A stretch of DNA of 62,000 nt, from positions 1-62,000 of the forward strand of contig JAQGDQ010000502.1 in assembly GCA_030141605.1 (NCBI GenBank), written 5' to 3'. This document shows positions 22,621-33,966 of this stretch, in pieces. The position numbers were made by a program, and so were the translations under genes. The notes under the pieces were generated by a model. It made no database searches and was not told where the DNA came from. It saw only the letters and a program-made list of their open reading frames with translations. Within the stretch, counting starts at the first letter, position 1; each line of letters opens with the position of its first letter. Source of the DNA: Tubiluchus corallicola (lineage: Eukaryota > Priapulida > Priapulimorpha > Priapulimorphida > Tubiluchidae).

Positions 22621-25600
22621 ATGTATGTATATTATAAAACTTTGTATAATATATAAAAATACTCAATTGCACTTTACAACCAAAGATTTTACAAAGCCTA
22701 AAATAAATCATAAAACTTTTACACACTATAAAGAAAAGCTTTAAAAATTTAATGTAAAAAATCAATATAGAATCTAGTTAAGCAAAATTAAAATCCAATT
22801 CAATTTCCATACTCTAATTTTGAAAAGATGTCTTAAGCAATTTTTTAAATATAATTATATTATCGCAGCTTCTAATGTTCAGTGGAAGGCTGTTCCAAGC
22901 CATTCGAGCGGCATGGAAAAAGGCACGCGTACCTAAAATTTTTTAACAAGATTAACGAATTTCAGATAGAGGGGGCGACACGGTGAGAGGATGTTAAATA
23001 TTTCTAGAGGGCGAGAAGTCACAAATATAATTCAGGGTGATTCTTAGTTAAAATTATTTTGTCTTTATCCCATTATGTCGAAAAGGAAAGTTGGACTCAG
23101 GGACACAAGAAACGCATACAATGTGTGGCTTCACCCATCAAAACATTAAAAGGGTGGGGCACCAGAAGTTTTTTTGCCCCTGGCGCCGCAAGCACACGCT
23201 ACGCCACTGATTTGTGAAGAGCTAGATTTCAAGAAAGAAATTGACTGATTTGTATGAGAAGGAAAAGGATATGTCAACCTACATTATAAAATACGAATTA
23301 ATCTATTTGGACGTTATTAAAATGACAGGAAACAACATCAAATGTTATGATGTAGTTTACCTGCTCTGAATTTTTATAGTTAGCCTCGGGAAACTGTTCA
23401 TAAAGCTCTTGTGTATTAGTTTCTTTTTTCTCTTAAGACCAATCCTTCCAACCAATTATTTGTGCTACATTAAAGGGGAAGAAAAGTTAAACTATATCTC
23501 AAAAAACTTTCCATATAAAGTTATATTACTTAGCATTGTGCTTACCTTTTTGATAGTTTTATGTAACTGGAATTCAAAATATTAATGCCAACTGGTAAAA
23601 TGTCACTCGCTGACCAAAAAATATGTTTTTAATCTTATTGACAAGATAAAGTAAATTAAACTTTTGCTTAGTTAGCTTCGAATGTTCTGATTATTTTTTC
23701 TCACTTTATGTAGTGTTGTCTAAACTTGTTTCATTTGGCTTGCCTTTAAAATGGCTGAGCCTAATGGTCATTGCAGGAGTTTAATTTACAAGTTTTCTAC
23801 AACGTTACTGCTGACACAAGCCCTGTATGCAAAAGGGTAATAAGCGATACAAATTTTCAAGACGAATTTTTTTAGCTTTGTGCAAGTAAAGTGTTTTCTT
23901 GTCCTTTTAAGTCCAGTCTACATTTGCTTAGAATGCTCTTCTAGCATTGTGCTTGCTTCCTGCTTTTCACATGTCAATAATTTAGCAAGTACATTACTGG
24001 ATTTGTTATATATAAGAGTATATAATTTATATAATTAAATAATATACATGGCTATGTAATTGTTTATATAACATACATGAAATTGTTTCTGTCATTTACA
24101 CTGCGTTGAGGATGCTTTGAAAGATTGTAGTTCTACAGCTGAATTTATTTGCTTTTTTGTTTGTTTGTTTGTTTGTTTGTTTGTTTCATAATTTTATTCT
24201 ACAGCTCTTTGTTTTTTGCAGTGATGCTCATTACGACAATAATCTACAGCGTTTGATGGACTGCATTGAACTCAATCGTGAACACAGCACCTCCCAGGTG
24301 GCGTTGACCCACCTCAAAATATCTCCACTTCTTGACCCTCGGTTACTTGTAAGCTTTTCAAACAATGAATTTATTATACTATCAAGAAAAAAATTTAGAA
24401 ATAATATTAAAGTAAAAAACTGAGTTCTAACAAAATTCAGCCAAGTCTGTATTTGAACCAGTGACCTTTGGCATAAATACCCAATATGTTTACCATTCAA
24501 GCAGTTGACTATCAATGTCAAATCTGCGGCATTTGTTATTGAAAGTGCAAAAAAATAGTAAAGTTTATTGCCATAAACAGTGACAATGTTATAATAAGCC
24601 TTTTCACAGTTCCAGCAATTGATGATGATCTTGAAAATGTCAAAGGTTGAATGTACCAGAGAACGCATTTGTGTACAATTGACAACACCTCGCAGCCCAT
24701 GCTGTTGTAATAGTAACAGTTATAGCAGCTAGTTAGAACCTTAGCTTGGTCATTTTTTCTTGTTCCCAAACAAAATCCTGCTAGTAAATCACTCTACATT
24801 GCACAGACTAATGCATAATTAAGTAAACTACACGTAAAACAACTGTAGTTACTGAACTGGTGCGGCTGACAGCTTTGTTTTACCCACCTGTCACATGGCG
24901 GTTGTAGTTAAGATGCATTGCTGGAGTTCACTTGACCTTTGACCTACAGCTACTGCGCGTGCGTATAGCGAAACTATGAAATGGCTTACTTGTTGATAGT
25001 TAGTGGTACTGTTGCACAGATGATTCCATCAGACTGGGTGTCAGTAAAGTATCCTTATGTCAGTTGAAATAACTTCTCTATGACTATTGATGTTGTCTTC
25101 CAGGTTGAATTGTCAAACATTATTGCAGATGTTGGGAAAGAAACAGTCGTTCAAGCTTTAATAAATTCCTTAAAAACTGGCCGAATGGTATGTAGTGAAT
25201 ATACTTGACAAATGTACTTGTAGTTAGGTAACTGAGGCATTGGGTATTGCTGGGTATTGTCGTTTTCATTTAACTAGGTGCTCGTGCAATCATACTGAAA
25301 CAGCAATGCACCGTTTGAACTTGACTTTTTGGATTGGTTGTGATGTAACTTTATAAACAGGTCTGTTTCACCGTAGCACCTGTCTTGTTCTTGTTCTCGT
25401 TGCTCATGTATTGCAAAATTCTGTCATTTGCTCATTGAGAGGCAAAGAATGCATGATCTTAATTGTGAAAATTTTGATGTATGACATTGGTAAAATAATG
25501 ACGCTCTAAGTAACATATTGCCTAAACAAAGTGGTATCTATTAACTTATGTTATGTTAACTAAAGTTATGTTAATTTTCTTATATTATTAGGTAAAAAAA

Positions 25601-28600
25601 CACTTTTACAATTTTAACTAGTTTGCAAAAACATAAATTTAACCAATACAAAATTGCAATTTCAGGTAAAAATTAGTGGCCTGAGTTACGAAAATGCCAT
25701 ACCTTTAACCCTTGCCCTTCAGCGGATGGATCGACTGGCTCGGAAAGCTGCGGATGAGAATGTGATGATTCTCGTGGATGCGGAGTACACATACATGAAT
25801 CCAGCTATAGATGCGCTTTCTCTAACGCTCATGTCAAAGTATAACCAGTCTGAACCTGTTGTCTGGAACACTTATCAATGCTACTTAAAAGTAAGATTAG
25901 TGTGGTTGTTTTATTGCCCGAGTCGATTGGTAATCAAATTTTTTGCTCCATGTGTCGTGTTGAGGATGAATCTATATAATGTAGTCATAGCAACTTAGCA
26001 GTTATCAAAAAATGTTTATTTTTTAGTTAGACTGCTTTTAAAATTAAAATTTGAGTACTCATTTTGAAAGTAATCATTTTGAATTTTTGACTAAGTCAAT
26101 TAAAGTGATTCGATATTCACTATTGCACATTTACATTTCGTTTCTTACGTGAGACTAAGTTTAAGTTTTAGTTTAAGATTTTAGTGCATAAACTGTCTCT
26201 GGTCTTAGTAAAAAAATCAAGGTTGCATTGCACGGTAATTGGGAATTTTGCCCAACAGATGTCACTTCTTACATGTGGCATATATACCGTTTTCCATTAA
26301 CAAAATAGTCCCCTGTTTGAGAATGGGCTGTATCCTTGTGGAGGACTTCAAGGTGAGAAGCATGTTTTAGAATACACGTTTTTGCAACTTAATAGTCTAA
26401 GAGCCCGTGACGAAATAACCTCCTCATCAATAACAAGATTTTCGACCCTACCTATAGGCCTTTTTTTGGGGTACCTATTTTGTGGCATACTCCCTGAAAA
26501 CCCCACTCCAATTGTGTCATTTGGGTAATCATTTGTGGAATGCGAGACTCGCACCTACATTACGCAGTGGTCGAAAATTGTGTCCCAATTGGGAGGTTAT
26601 TTCTTGGACTATAATGTTACTATAGACTATAGTAGAAACAAAGATAAAAGGAGAAATGTCAGTTTTAGTGAATGTGAAGGTTTGCACTGCGATTTGTAAT
26701 TCATATGTCATGTTTGTATTCTTTCAGAAAACTTACGCAAATCTTTGTGGGGACCTGGCGTTATCCGAGAAACTCGGTTTTTGTTTTGGAGTGAAACTTG
26801 TACGGGGAGCCTACATGGATCAGGTTAGATGCACAATTCTTTATTTTCACAAATATTTCATTTTTTTCTAGATGCTTCTTCGGAGCAGTGTCATGTGTCA
26901 CTGCATCATTCGAAAATGTTTCATTTAATCTCATACAGGTCACTGTTAGTCTCGCAAATACCGTCACAGCAACTGAGATAACTACCGTATTTTCCCGTGT
27001 ATAAGAGACCCTTTTTTGCTCAGAATTTTCACTTTAAAAATAGGGGGTCTCTTATACATGGGAGTAAGTCTTTTCAATAAGATGCATAAATTGTGACACT
27101 AATGATTTTAAAGAAATAAGTGCTCTACAACTGTTTTGCGTGTCGCGTTCGACTATGAAGCGGTTGTAAGCAATACAAGCATCATGACACAGGCATTATC
27201 TCCGCGTTTTCTCTTTTCCTGTTACAGGTTTACAGGTACGCACTTTAATATATACCAGTACTCTTTTTCTACAACACATTAACTGGTTTTATTTTGTTTT
27301 CAGTACCGCACTGAGTTGAAAAAAGTTGTACTCTACCCTCTAAAAATGTCCGTCTGAAAAAACTTTTTTCCAGAATTTTTGCCTAAAAATTGAAGGGGTC
27401 TCTTATGGTAACCAGCAAGGGTCTCTTATAGCAACGGGAAAATAAAAATTATGACTGCATTTGTTTACCGTTGGCTTATGTTTACTGTCATAAACTTTTG
27501 GTAATGCTCAACAAAAAGTCTTTTCGCAATTCCAGCGATTGATGATGATCATGAAAAAGTCAAAGGTTAAGCGTACCAGACAACGCATTTGTGTACACTT
27601 GACAACGCCTCGGAGACTATGCTATTGTAATGGTAACAGTTTTAACAGCTAGCTAGAACCTTACCTAGTTCATTTTTTCTTGTTCCCAAGCAAGATCCTG
27701 TTAATAGATCACTCTACATCGCACAGCGTAATGCATAATTAAGTAAAGTCCACGTGAAATAACTGAAGTTACCAAACTGATTCGGCAGACGGCTTTGCTA
27801 CGGCTGTTGTAGTTAAGATGCGTTGCTGTGGTACACTTAACCCTTGGCCTGCAGCAGCTGCGCACGCGCACAGCGAAACTGTGAAAAGGCTTATTGCCAG
27901 GCTGTCAGTGCAATACCTCTGTAATAAGATCATCTTAAACAATGCCTAGAATCTGGTAGATATGTAAGATTATGAGTTTGAGTTGGTGAACTCTTGTTTT
28001 AATGGCCAACTGCAACTCGTAACCCCGGGTTTTATGTGTTATTTGAGAATGAACTGGTCTTGCTTAAAGAGTCTTGCAATTACTGACCAATACCAATAAT
28101 TTAATACAGCAAATCTTTGCTGTCGGAACATGGACATAATTTTCAACTTCACTTCCCTTTTTGGTACATAAATCAAATTCGCGCAGAATGTTCTCTTTCT
28201 GTAAAGTTCATCATTCTACAATCTGGGATGTAGCAAATTGTAGGAGGGCCTTTTTAGTGTAAATGATTGTGGTAAGACGAGAATCTAGCTCATTATCAAG
28301 AATTACCGCCACCCATCTATTCACTGACCAGGTTGCGGTACTTATATCTGGCCTAGGCACACGCCGTGGCCTCTCAGTTATTCTATTTATGACATTTTTA
28401 CATTATTTTAGGAAAGGGCGATAGCCAAGAAGAATGGGACACCTGATCCTGTCCACGACACATTTGCGGCAACTAATCTCAGCTACCAGGGGGCAGTAGC
28501 AATGATATTGAATCATGTGGCTAAGCTGGCACCACGGTGTAAAGTAATCATTGCTAGCCACAATGAAGAGTCCATCAAATTTACCGTAAAAAGGTGTTTT

Positions 28601-31007
28601 TTATTTATTCACCAAAACAAAGGTTAAGGTCAGTCACTAGGTTTTTTTAATGTGTTCAGGATTAGTTTCTAAACATTACAGTAAGACCTGAATGCCTTTG
28701 AAATTTCTGAACAGCTTAGTGAAGAGCACTGCTAGAATGGTTTCTGAATGCTTTAGCATTTGAGAACATTAAAGTTTACACAGAAGTGTTGGCTAGATTT
28801 GATGAACAAACTTCCTCTAACAGTCAACCACTGTCACATTACTAATCCAGCAAATTATTATTTAATTAGTTTTTCATGCTATTATGTGATTCTAAATTGT
28901 TCTACATGCACTAGCTTAGTAATCATGAAAATATTTGCTTGTTCGAATAATGTATAGACCACTGCCGATACCAATGTTTCGTCTTCTTGTAACCCACTAT
29001 TAAAAAATTTAAAAAATTACAATTCACTCATATCTCGGTTTGCCAGACAAAAGTTGAGAGACGTCGGTCCGAATTTGCTGATTGTCCGTATTTACCGATA
29101 CTAAACAAATATAGTAGGCGCATGTATAAGATTCACGGTAATGTAGAATCAATCGCCTGATTGTCTCAAAGACGTCTATTACCAACCGCTCCTATGCAAA
29201 AGCATATAAAAACTGTCGGCTATTGAGTCAAATAACTCCGCATAATTGACTCTATATTTTTATAAATAGAGATATACACGTAGTTACACTGATGAAGTGA
29301 TGTAAACAACGTGACGGCCTGCCAGCTAGTGGTCACTTTGCGAAACAGACTGTGTCTACAGATTGTGTCTGTAGTATTCGAGACTTAATGGTCCAGATTT
29401 TGTGCGATTCTTCCGATATCGATAAAAGCGAGGTCCGGCAAACCGAGATATAAGTGTATATGCTGGAAACTGGCAAATATACAGTAAGCTGCGCATATCA
29501 TTATAGGCTTAAATCATATTCTGATTTTTCTGCTATAACTGTCACATATAACTGTTAGGGCAATAAACTTATGTAAAATACTGTGCAGTAAATTTCTGAA
29601 GTTTTCGCACGTTGGTAGTAATAAAAAAAATCTAGCAAAAAACTAACCAGGTTTTTGGTAGCTAGTTTTAATTACTTTAGAATAAGTGTTTCGTTCCTGG
29701 TAATTTATTTCACATAATGAAGAGGAACTGGATTTGATAGAAAAACACGTTACAGCAAAATTCCGTTCTGAAAGTGAATTTAATTTATTTTAACAGGATG
29801 GAGGAACTAGGAATTGACAGGAAAACTGGGCTGGTCTATTTCGGTCAGATATTTGGCATGTGTGATCATGTTTCATGTGCTCTGGGTAAGTTCGAGGTTG
29901 TACAAGGCAAATTAGTTTAAGAGGGTGTGAAACAGTCTCAGCATTTTTTGTTATTCACTGGAGCTGTGCATTTGACCTTGCTTGGTTGGGTTTGATCATC
30001 AAGGAGCAGCAGCCCACGTGCGAATTCTAGTGGGGATCCTCCGGGTGTGGTATGGATTGTGTGTACAGCCTTAACGAGTCTATGTTGTTTTGAATTCTAG
30101 TCGGGATCCTCCGGGTGTGGTATGGATTGGGTGTACAGCCTTAACGAGTCTATGTTGTTTTGAATTCTAGTCGGGATCCTCCGGGTGTGGTATGGATTGT
30201 GTGTACAGCCTTAACGAGTCTATGTTGTTTTGAATTCTAGTCGGGATCCTCCGGGTGTGGTATGGATTGGGTGTACAGCCTTAACGAGTCTATGTTGTTT
30301 TGAATTCTAGTCGGGATCCTCCGGGTGTGGTATGGATTGGGTGTACAGCCTTAACGAGTCTATGTTGTTTTGAATTCTAGTCGGGATCCTCCGGGTGTGG
30401 TATGGATTGGGTGTACAGCCTTAATGAGTCTATGTTGTTTTCATTCCCAATGCCTCAACTTGATACGAACATGAGAACAAATTATTATACCTTTCCAATT
30501 ATAGCCCCTAAAATGTTTTACTCGAATGTATTAGCTTTAAGCATTTAGCCATAAGCTTCGTGTCACATTTAAATTTGTTACAAGAAGCATCTGCATTGTA
30601 ACTATGTATAAAATGCAGTTGTGGCAGGACTTACCAAAGTTTATATGATTATATCAGCTGTGCTGTGTCACCATGATTCACTGAATATTTACGTTAGATA
30701 GAGCTGAATACTAGGAAGTGAATTACAGATTTCCCAGAATCTCAGTTACAATCATGAGGTAGTAGTCTACCATTGTAAAGTACTAATCCTTAGAAATACG
30801 TTTCCAGGACAGAGTGGTTACCTTGTAGCAAAATCTGTACCGTTTGGACCTGTAAAGGACACTTTGCCATATCTTAGTAGGAGGGCTATGGAAAACCAGA
30901 CCATCTTTCCCACTTCCAGGATAGCAAAGGAACGTCTTCTGTACAGCCAAGAATTAAAACGTCGCTTTGGTGGTAGAGTGACCTCGGCTGGTCATAGTCC
31001 GGCTTAA
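20243..31007 (+). CDS. PRODH2: Hydroxyproline/proline dehydrogenase (PRODH2 type), 9 exons
   Basis: Flavoenzyme predicted to oxidise hydroxyproline (or proline) at the mitochondrial inner membrane. Exons: 20243-20563, 21152-21342, 24222-24348, 25104-25187, 25666-25890, 26728-26823, 28412-28593, 29797-29885, 30808-31007. They total 1515 bp and 504 aa, all in phase. The Arg/Cys-rich N-terminus (about 1-32) looks like a mitochondrial presequence. Barrel motifs seen: DAEYT from D279, NTYQCYLK 309-316, [12 protein letters not shown] ending at 348, ASHNEES around H398-N399, GQIFGMCDH, and YLSRRAMEN with carboxylate-binding R463/R464. Fifteen residues before R463 is S448, where proline-specific enzymes carry Tyr; vertebrate PRODH2 also has Ser. 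Convergent with the PRODH gene. The ATG at 20243 begins the presequence. Substrate is inference. Confidence 0.93.
21490..21590 (-). repeat. tRNA-like (possible SINE) relic
   Basis: Read on the minus strand, a GTGTGGTATAATGCCCA D-arm-like block is followed about 40 bases on by GCTGGTTCAAATGAC, resembling RNA polymerase III A and B boxes. The anticodon stem is poor, so this is not a functional tRNA gene. A similar B-box block lies at 24440-24520. Confidence 0.3.
22229..22339. repeat. (ATT)n microsatellite
   Basis: About 110 bp of near-pure TTA trinucleotide repeat in PRODH2 intron 2. Confidence 0.95.
22340..22660. repeat. (TA)n-rich inverted-repeat region
   Basis: Several perfect TA tracts (22496-22511, 22526-22552, 22571-22609) are separated by copies of GTGCAATTGAGT. 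A reverse copy, ACTCAATTGCACT, lies near 22660. Strongly self-complementary; an open frame here is only translated repeat. Confidence 0.85.
22860..23060. repeat. Probable dispersed repeat in PRODH2 intron 2
   Basis: AAGGCTGTTCCAAGCCATTC, GGAAAAAGGCACGCG and GGCGACACGGTGAGAGGATG resemble blocks found in a common animal dispersed repeat that often follows a TATAGCGCC motif; that motif is present at 22352-22360. No termini determined. Confidence 0.35.
23474..23906 (+). mobile_element. TTAA-MITE family A, best preserved copy
   Basis: 433 bp between TTAA at 23470-23473 and TTAA at 23907-23910. Left terminus AGGGGAAGAAAAG and right terminus, read inward, AAGGACAAGAAAA form a short imperfect inverted repeat. 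TTAA target duplications suggest a piggyBac or Kolobok partner. No coding frame. In PRODH2 intron 2. Confidence 0.7.
24430..24525 (-). repeat. tRNA-like (possible SINE) relic
   Basis: The minus strand reads AGTCAACTGCTTGAATGG and, about 45 bases on, CACTGGTTCAAATACAG, the latter matching a polymerase III B box. Lies just 5' of a family C MITE. Weak evidence; not a functional tRNA. Confidence 0.3.
24595..24989 (+). mobile_element. TA-flanked MITE family C, copy 1
   Basis: The left end AGCCTTTTCACAGTTCC follows TA; the right end is a diverged inverse (GAAACTATGAAATGGCT) followed by TA. Near-colinear copies occur at 27523-27895 and 47636-48014. An open frame on its minus strand is conserved only because the DNA is. 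Confidence 0.65.
26985..27444 (+). mobile_element. pogo/Tigger-like element, family 2 copy (deleted)
   Basis: Starts with CCGTATTTTCCCGTGTATAA after TA and ends near AGCAACGGGAAAATA, where the final CGG is degraded. The outer left 150 bp match, in reverse, the right end of the copy at 49783-50242. The middle differs: this copy lacks the transposase fragment kept by the other. In PRODH2 intron 6. Confidence 0.7.
27523..27895 (+). mobile_element. TA-flanked MITE family C, copy 2
   Basis: Shares TCCAGCGATTGATGATGATC, CAAAGGTTAAG and TGCATAATTAAGTAAAGTCC with copies 1 and 3. The right terminus AACTGTGAAAAGGCTTATT is intact and the left terminus is worn. In PRODH2 intron 6. Confidence 0.65.
28260..28385. 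repeat. Short dispersed repeat fragment
   Basis: GCTCATTATCAAGAATTACC and TTCACTGACCAGGTTG resemble segments near 12010-12060 and 17900-17950. It ends just before PRODH2 exon 7. Limits uncertain. Confidence 0.3.
29025..29456. mobile_element. 432-bp TIR element, unclassified
   Basis: The left end CACTCATATCTCGGTTTGCC and, read inward from the right, CACTTATATCTCGGTTTGCC match at 19 of 20 bases and continue with (A/G)GAC. No clear target duplication and no coding frame. In PRODH2 intron 7. Confidence 0.75.
30022..30441. repeat. 70-bp satellite, 6 nearly identical units
   Basis: Six head-to-tail units start at 30022, 30092, 30162, 30232, 30302 and 30372, each beginning GAATTCTAGT. Differences are limited to a few positions (a G/C and an A/T change in the first unit, TTGT versus TTGG, and AACGAG versus AATGAG in the last). 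Near identity shows recent expansion. It sits in the last intron of PRODH2. Confidence 0.95.
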
Positions 31008-32657
31008 GTTTAATTCTCCTTTTACATGGGATTACAGCAGGTCATCAGATGGCAGGATACAGGCTATCACTGCACTATAGTAACAACTTTTGATGTCACT
31101 AACATACGACAAAACAGCAGTTAATTACATAATGAGCCTGTACCGTTATTATACAAGCTGAATTTGTAAAGCAGAGACAATGATCAAACTGCAGTCCCAG
31201 TTTATTAGACACGTGTAAATTCAGCATCCCCAGAACAGGAGCTCTTCTGTGTAGCTTTAATAGTTCAGTGCTAATAAGTGGCCAATAAAAACATATTATG
31301 GATACAGTGAAGTGCGGGAATATGGACTCCTTAAGTAAAAATTGGATTTGCAAATGTACTACATGTACAACTGTATTTACAGCAATTTTGGCATCTATTT
31401 TGAAATCCCTGTGAGGTGATGTTGTAGCGGATTCTCAGCGCCAGATATGGATTCCTTGACCTTGAAAACCTATGTCTAGGCACCTAAATCATCATCCTGT
31501 CTTTTTAACAACTAAGGCATAAACTAGTTGCATCCACCTTGTCAGCCATTTTGAAAATAACAGCCATTTTGGATCTGAGAATTGTTGAATGAAAAGCATA
31601 AATAAATTTCCCATGTCACAGTACACTGGAATTCATGTACTAGTTGACTATCTACGTTACTTCTTAAGGTAACTAGGATATTTTATATATTCTGATATTA
31701 TTTTGGTGGCCATTTTGTTTTGTGCTAACTATATTATTCAGCATCACAAGGACAGGAGTTCTTCTGTGTCTAGTGCTAATAAGTGGACAGTGAAAAACAC
31801 ATGTATACTTGTTTTCAAAACAATAATAAGTATGTCATTTTAAAGATATTGTGTTGCTTTGAAGATAATTATGCAAAGTTATACATCCATGTTGCTCAAT
31901 TTCTTCTAACCTGAGCTAGTCATTAATTTTTATTAGTCTAGCGATAATGAGATTAATTAATCATATATGCAATATAGTTTTTTTACCATAGCTATGATTG
32001 GTCGTACCAGCATAGTTGGCTAATGAAATTATAACAAATAGTGCATAATGTATTTTAGTAATGACAAATTGTTGTTTGTTGTTTATTTCTATGAAATTTC
32101 TTTACCTGTATGTTGTATTTATATTGCTAAGCTAACACACGATAAAAGCAATGAGATCCAAGATTTTTGTGGGCAGGAACAACATTTTTATTTGTAATAA
32201 TGTATTTTTAAATGTACAACAAAGAACTCTTGATGTTTAAAATATGAATAAATATTAAACCATATATTATCTAAAGGACATTTTGCAGTTTTGTCAACAA
32301 TTTGTATTCAATTTCAAAAAATATAACACAAAAATACACGTAAGAAAACACGTATTGTATCAGCACGGGAAATACACTGAGTTGAGCAATAACAGACTAG
32401 CGCATTTCTTACTATGCACTGGAAGCTAGTACTCGAAGAAATATACTTCGCTACAATTAGAAGTACAAAAAACGGAAGCAAATAACATACAAATGCTGTA
32501 TTTTTATGCAAAATATCACCCAACTATTTTGGAAGTTTACTACACAATGGGGAACTGCAGTCTTTGCTACCGCTGTTACAATTTGCTTTTTAAATCCATT
32601 TCTATGTCAAACTAAAGTACAAAACTATCACAGCAACAAACCAACAATGAACATTAA

Positions 32658-33126
32658 GCCCCAAGGGTCTTGTCTTCAGACCGTTTTGGCATTATTCAAT
32701 GTCTTGTCTTCAGACCAATTCGTTTTGGCGTTATTCAAGGTCTTGTCTTCAGACCAACTTTTGTAGCGTTATTCAAGGTCTTGCCATCAGACCAACTTTT
32801 GTAGCGTTATTCAAGGTCTTGTCATCAGACCAACTTTTGTAGCGTTATTCAAGGTCTTGTCTTCAGACCAATTTGTTTTGGCGTTATTCAAGGTCTTGTC
32901 ATCAGACCAACTTGTTTTGGCATTATTCAGGATCTTGTCTTCAGACCGTTTTGGCGTTATTCAAGATCTTGTCTTCAGACCAACTTCTTTTGGCATTATT
33001 CAAGATCTTGTCTTCAGACCAACTTCTTTTGGCATTATTCAAGATCTTGTCATCAGACCAACTTCTTTTGGCATTATTCAAGATCTTGTCTTCAGTCCAA
33101 CTTTTTTCGGCATTATTCATAGTCTT
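32658..33126. repeat. 39-bp minisatellite, about 12 units
   Basis: Units of the form GGTCTTGTCTTCAGACCAAC followed by TTGTTTTGGCGTTATTCAA, about 39 bp each, with a few shortened ones. As 39 is divisible by three, two frames stay open through the array and translate to 13-residue repeats (e.g. LALFKVLSSDQLV). GGTCTTG...CAGACC makes a small hairpin in each unit. A coding role is unlikely: no start, splice or family support. Confidence 0.9.
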
Positions 33127-33923
33127 AGCTTAATGACTTTGGTTTTCGCAAACTTGATCTTGATTTTTGCTAATTTTGCAAATTTTATCACAGAGACTTA
33201 AATAATGAGAATTTTCCTGGATGCTTTTCACTTTATCAATCCAAACAACAAAAACTATATCGCAACCATATCCAATCAAATCTACAAGCAGTGCTTTAAC
33301 ATACCAAGAATCATCTATTTTACACAGGTAAGAACTTATAAATGCTTGTATTCTAGTAGTACCATTTTTCAGACCTAATTATGCTGAAATTTCGCTTATC
33401 ACAACTACATTCACAAAAGTATCTAAACTGCAGAGTGTACAAACTATTAATACATTACTACATTATTTGTACAAAACATATTTACAGAATTAGGCAAGAA
33501 GCTATGAGGTTTTTTCAAATGATGCGAGAATTTAAATCACATTGCACAAACCTACTTTCAACTTTCTAAAGTCCATTTGTAAACAACTGATCAATTACAT
33601 AGGCATATGGGGGATGACTGCTTGGGTGCATTGCAGTACACAGAGCCATCCTATCATACAACTTTCATAATTAAATTATGAAATGATTGCAGCAAACTAT
33701 ATAAAATCAAAAGTTAGTTGGTATACAATCGATAAACAGCAAAATTTTGAAAGTTATTTACACAGTACACAATTTGAGCAATGGAGGACGAAACCCAAAC
33801 AATCTCCATAATTACCACTACCATTAGTAACAAATAAATGAATATTAAACTCACGTGAGGTAAGTTACTTATGAATTACAAGAGATCAACAAGCTTTCGG
33901 GTAACATTTATGCACGAGATTAG

Positions 33924-33929
33924 TTTATT
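33924..33929 (-). other. Candidate poly(A) signal of PRODH
   Basis: TTTATT on the plus strand reads AATAAA on the minus strand, 37 bases beyond the PRODH stop codon. It is the closest canonical hexamer. Confidence 0.5.
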
Positions 33930-33966
33930 ATCACAGACTAAAGCATTAAAACTATTTCTACACAAA

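Larger units (their letters stand above)
31008..33966. other. Convergent intergenic region between PRODH2 and PRODH
   Basis: Holds both 3' untranslated regions. Candidate AATAAA signals for PRODH2 are at 31284-31289, 31601-31606 and 32247-32252. A local duplication repeats TTCTTCTGTGT / AGTGCTAATAAGTGG near 31235-31285 and 31755-31790. The 39-bp minisatellite is listed separately. No further gene recognised. Confidence 0.55.

Noticed and set aside
24231-24668. 145-residue minus-strand open frame
   Set aside because: It overlaps PRODH2 exon 3 in antisense and a family C MITE; the similar frame at 47430-47699 is explained by the shared MITE.
32857-33201. Two overlapping open frames with a 13-residue repeat, as a repeat protein
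   Set aside because: They exist only because the 39-bp minisatellite unit is divisible by three; there is no start context, splice evidence or known family.
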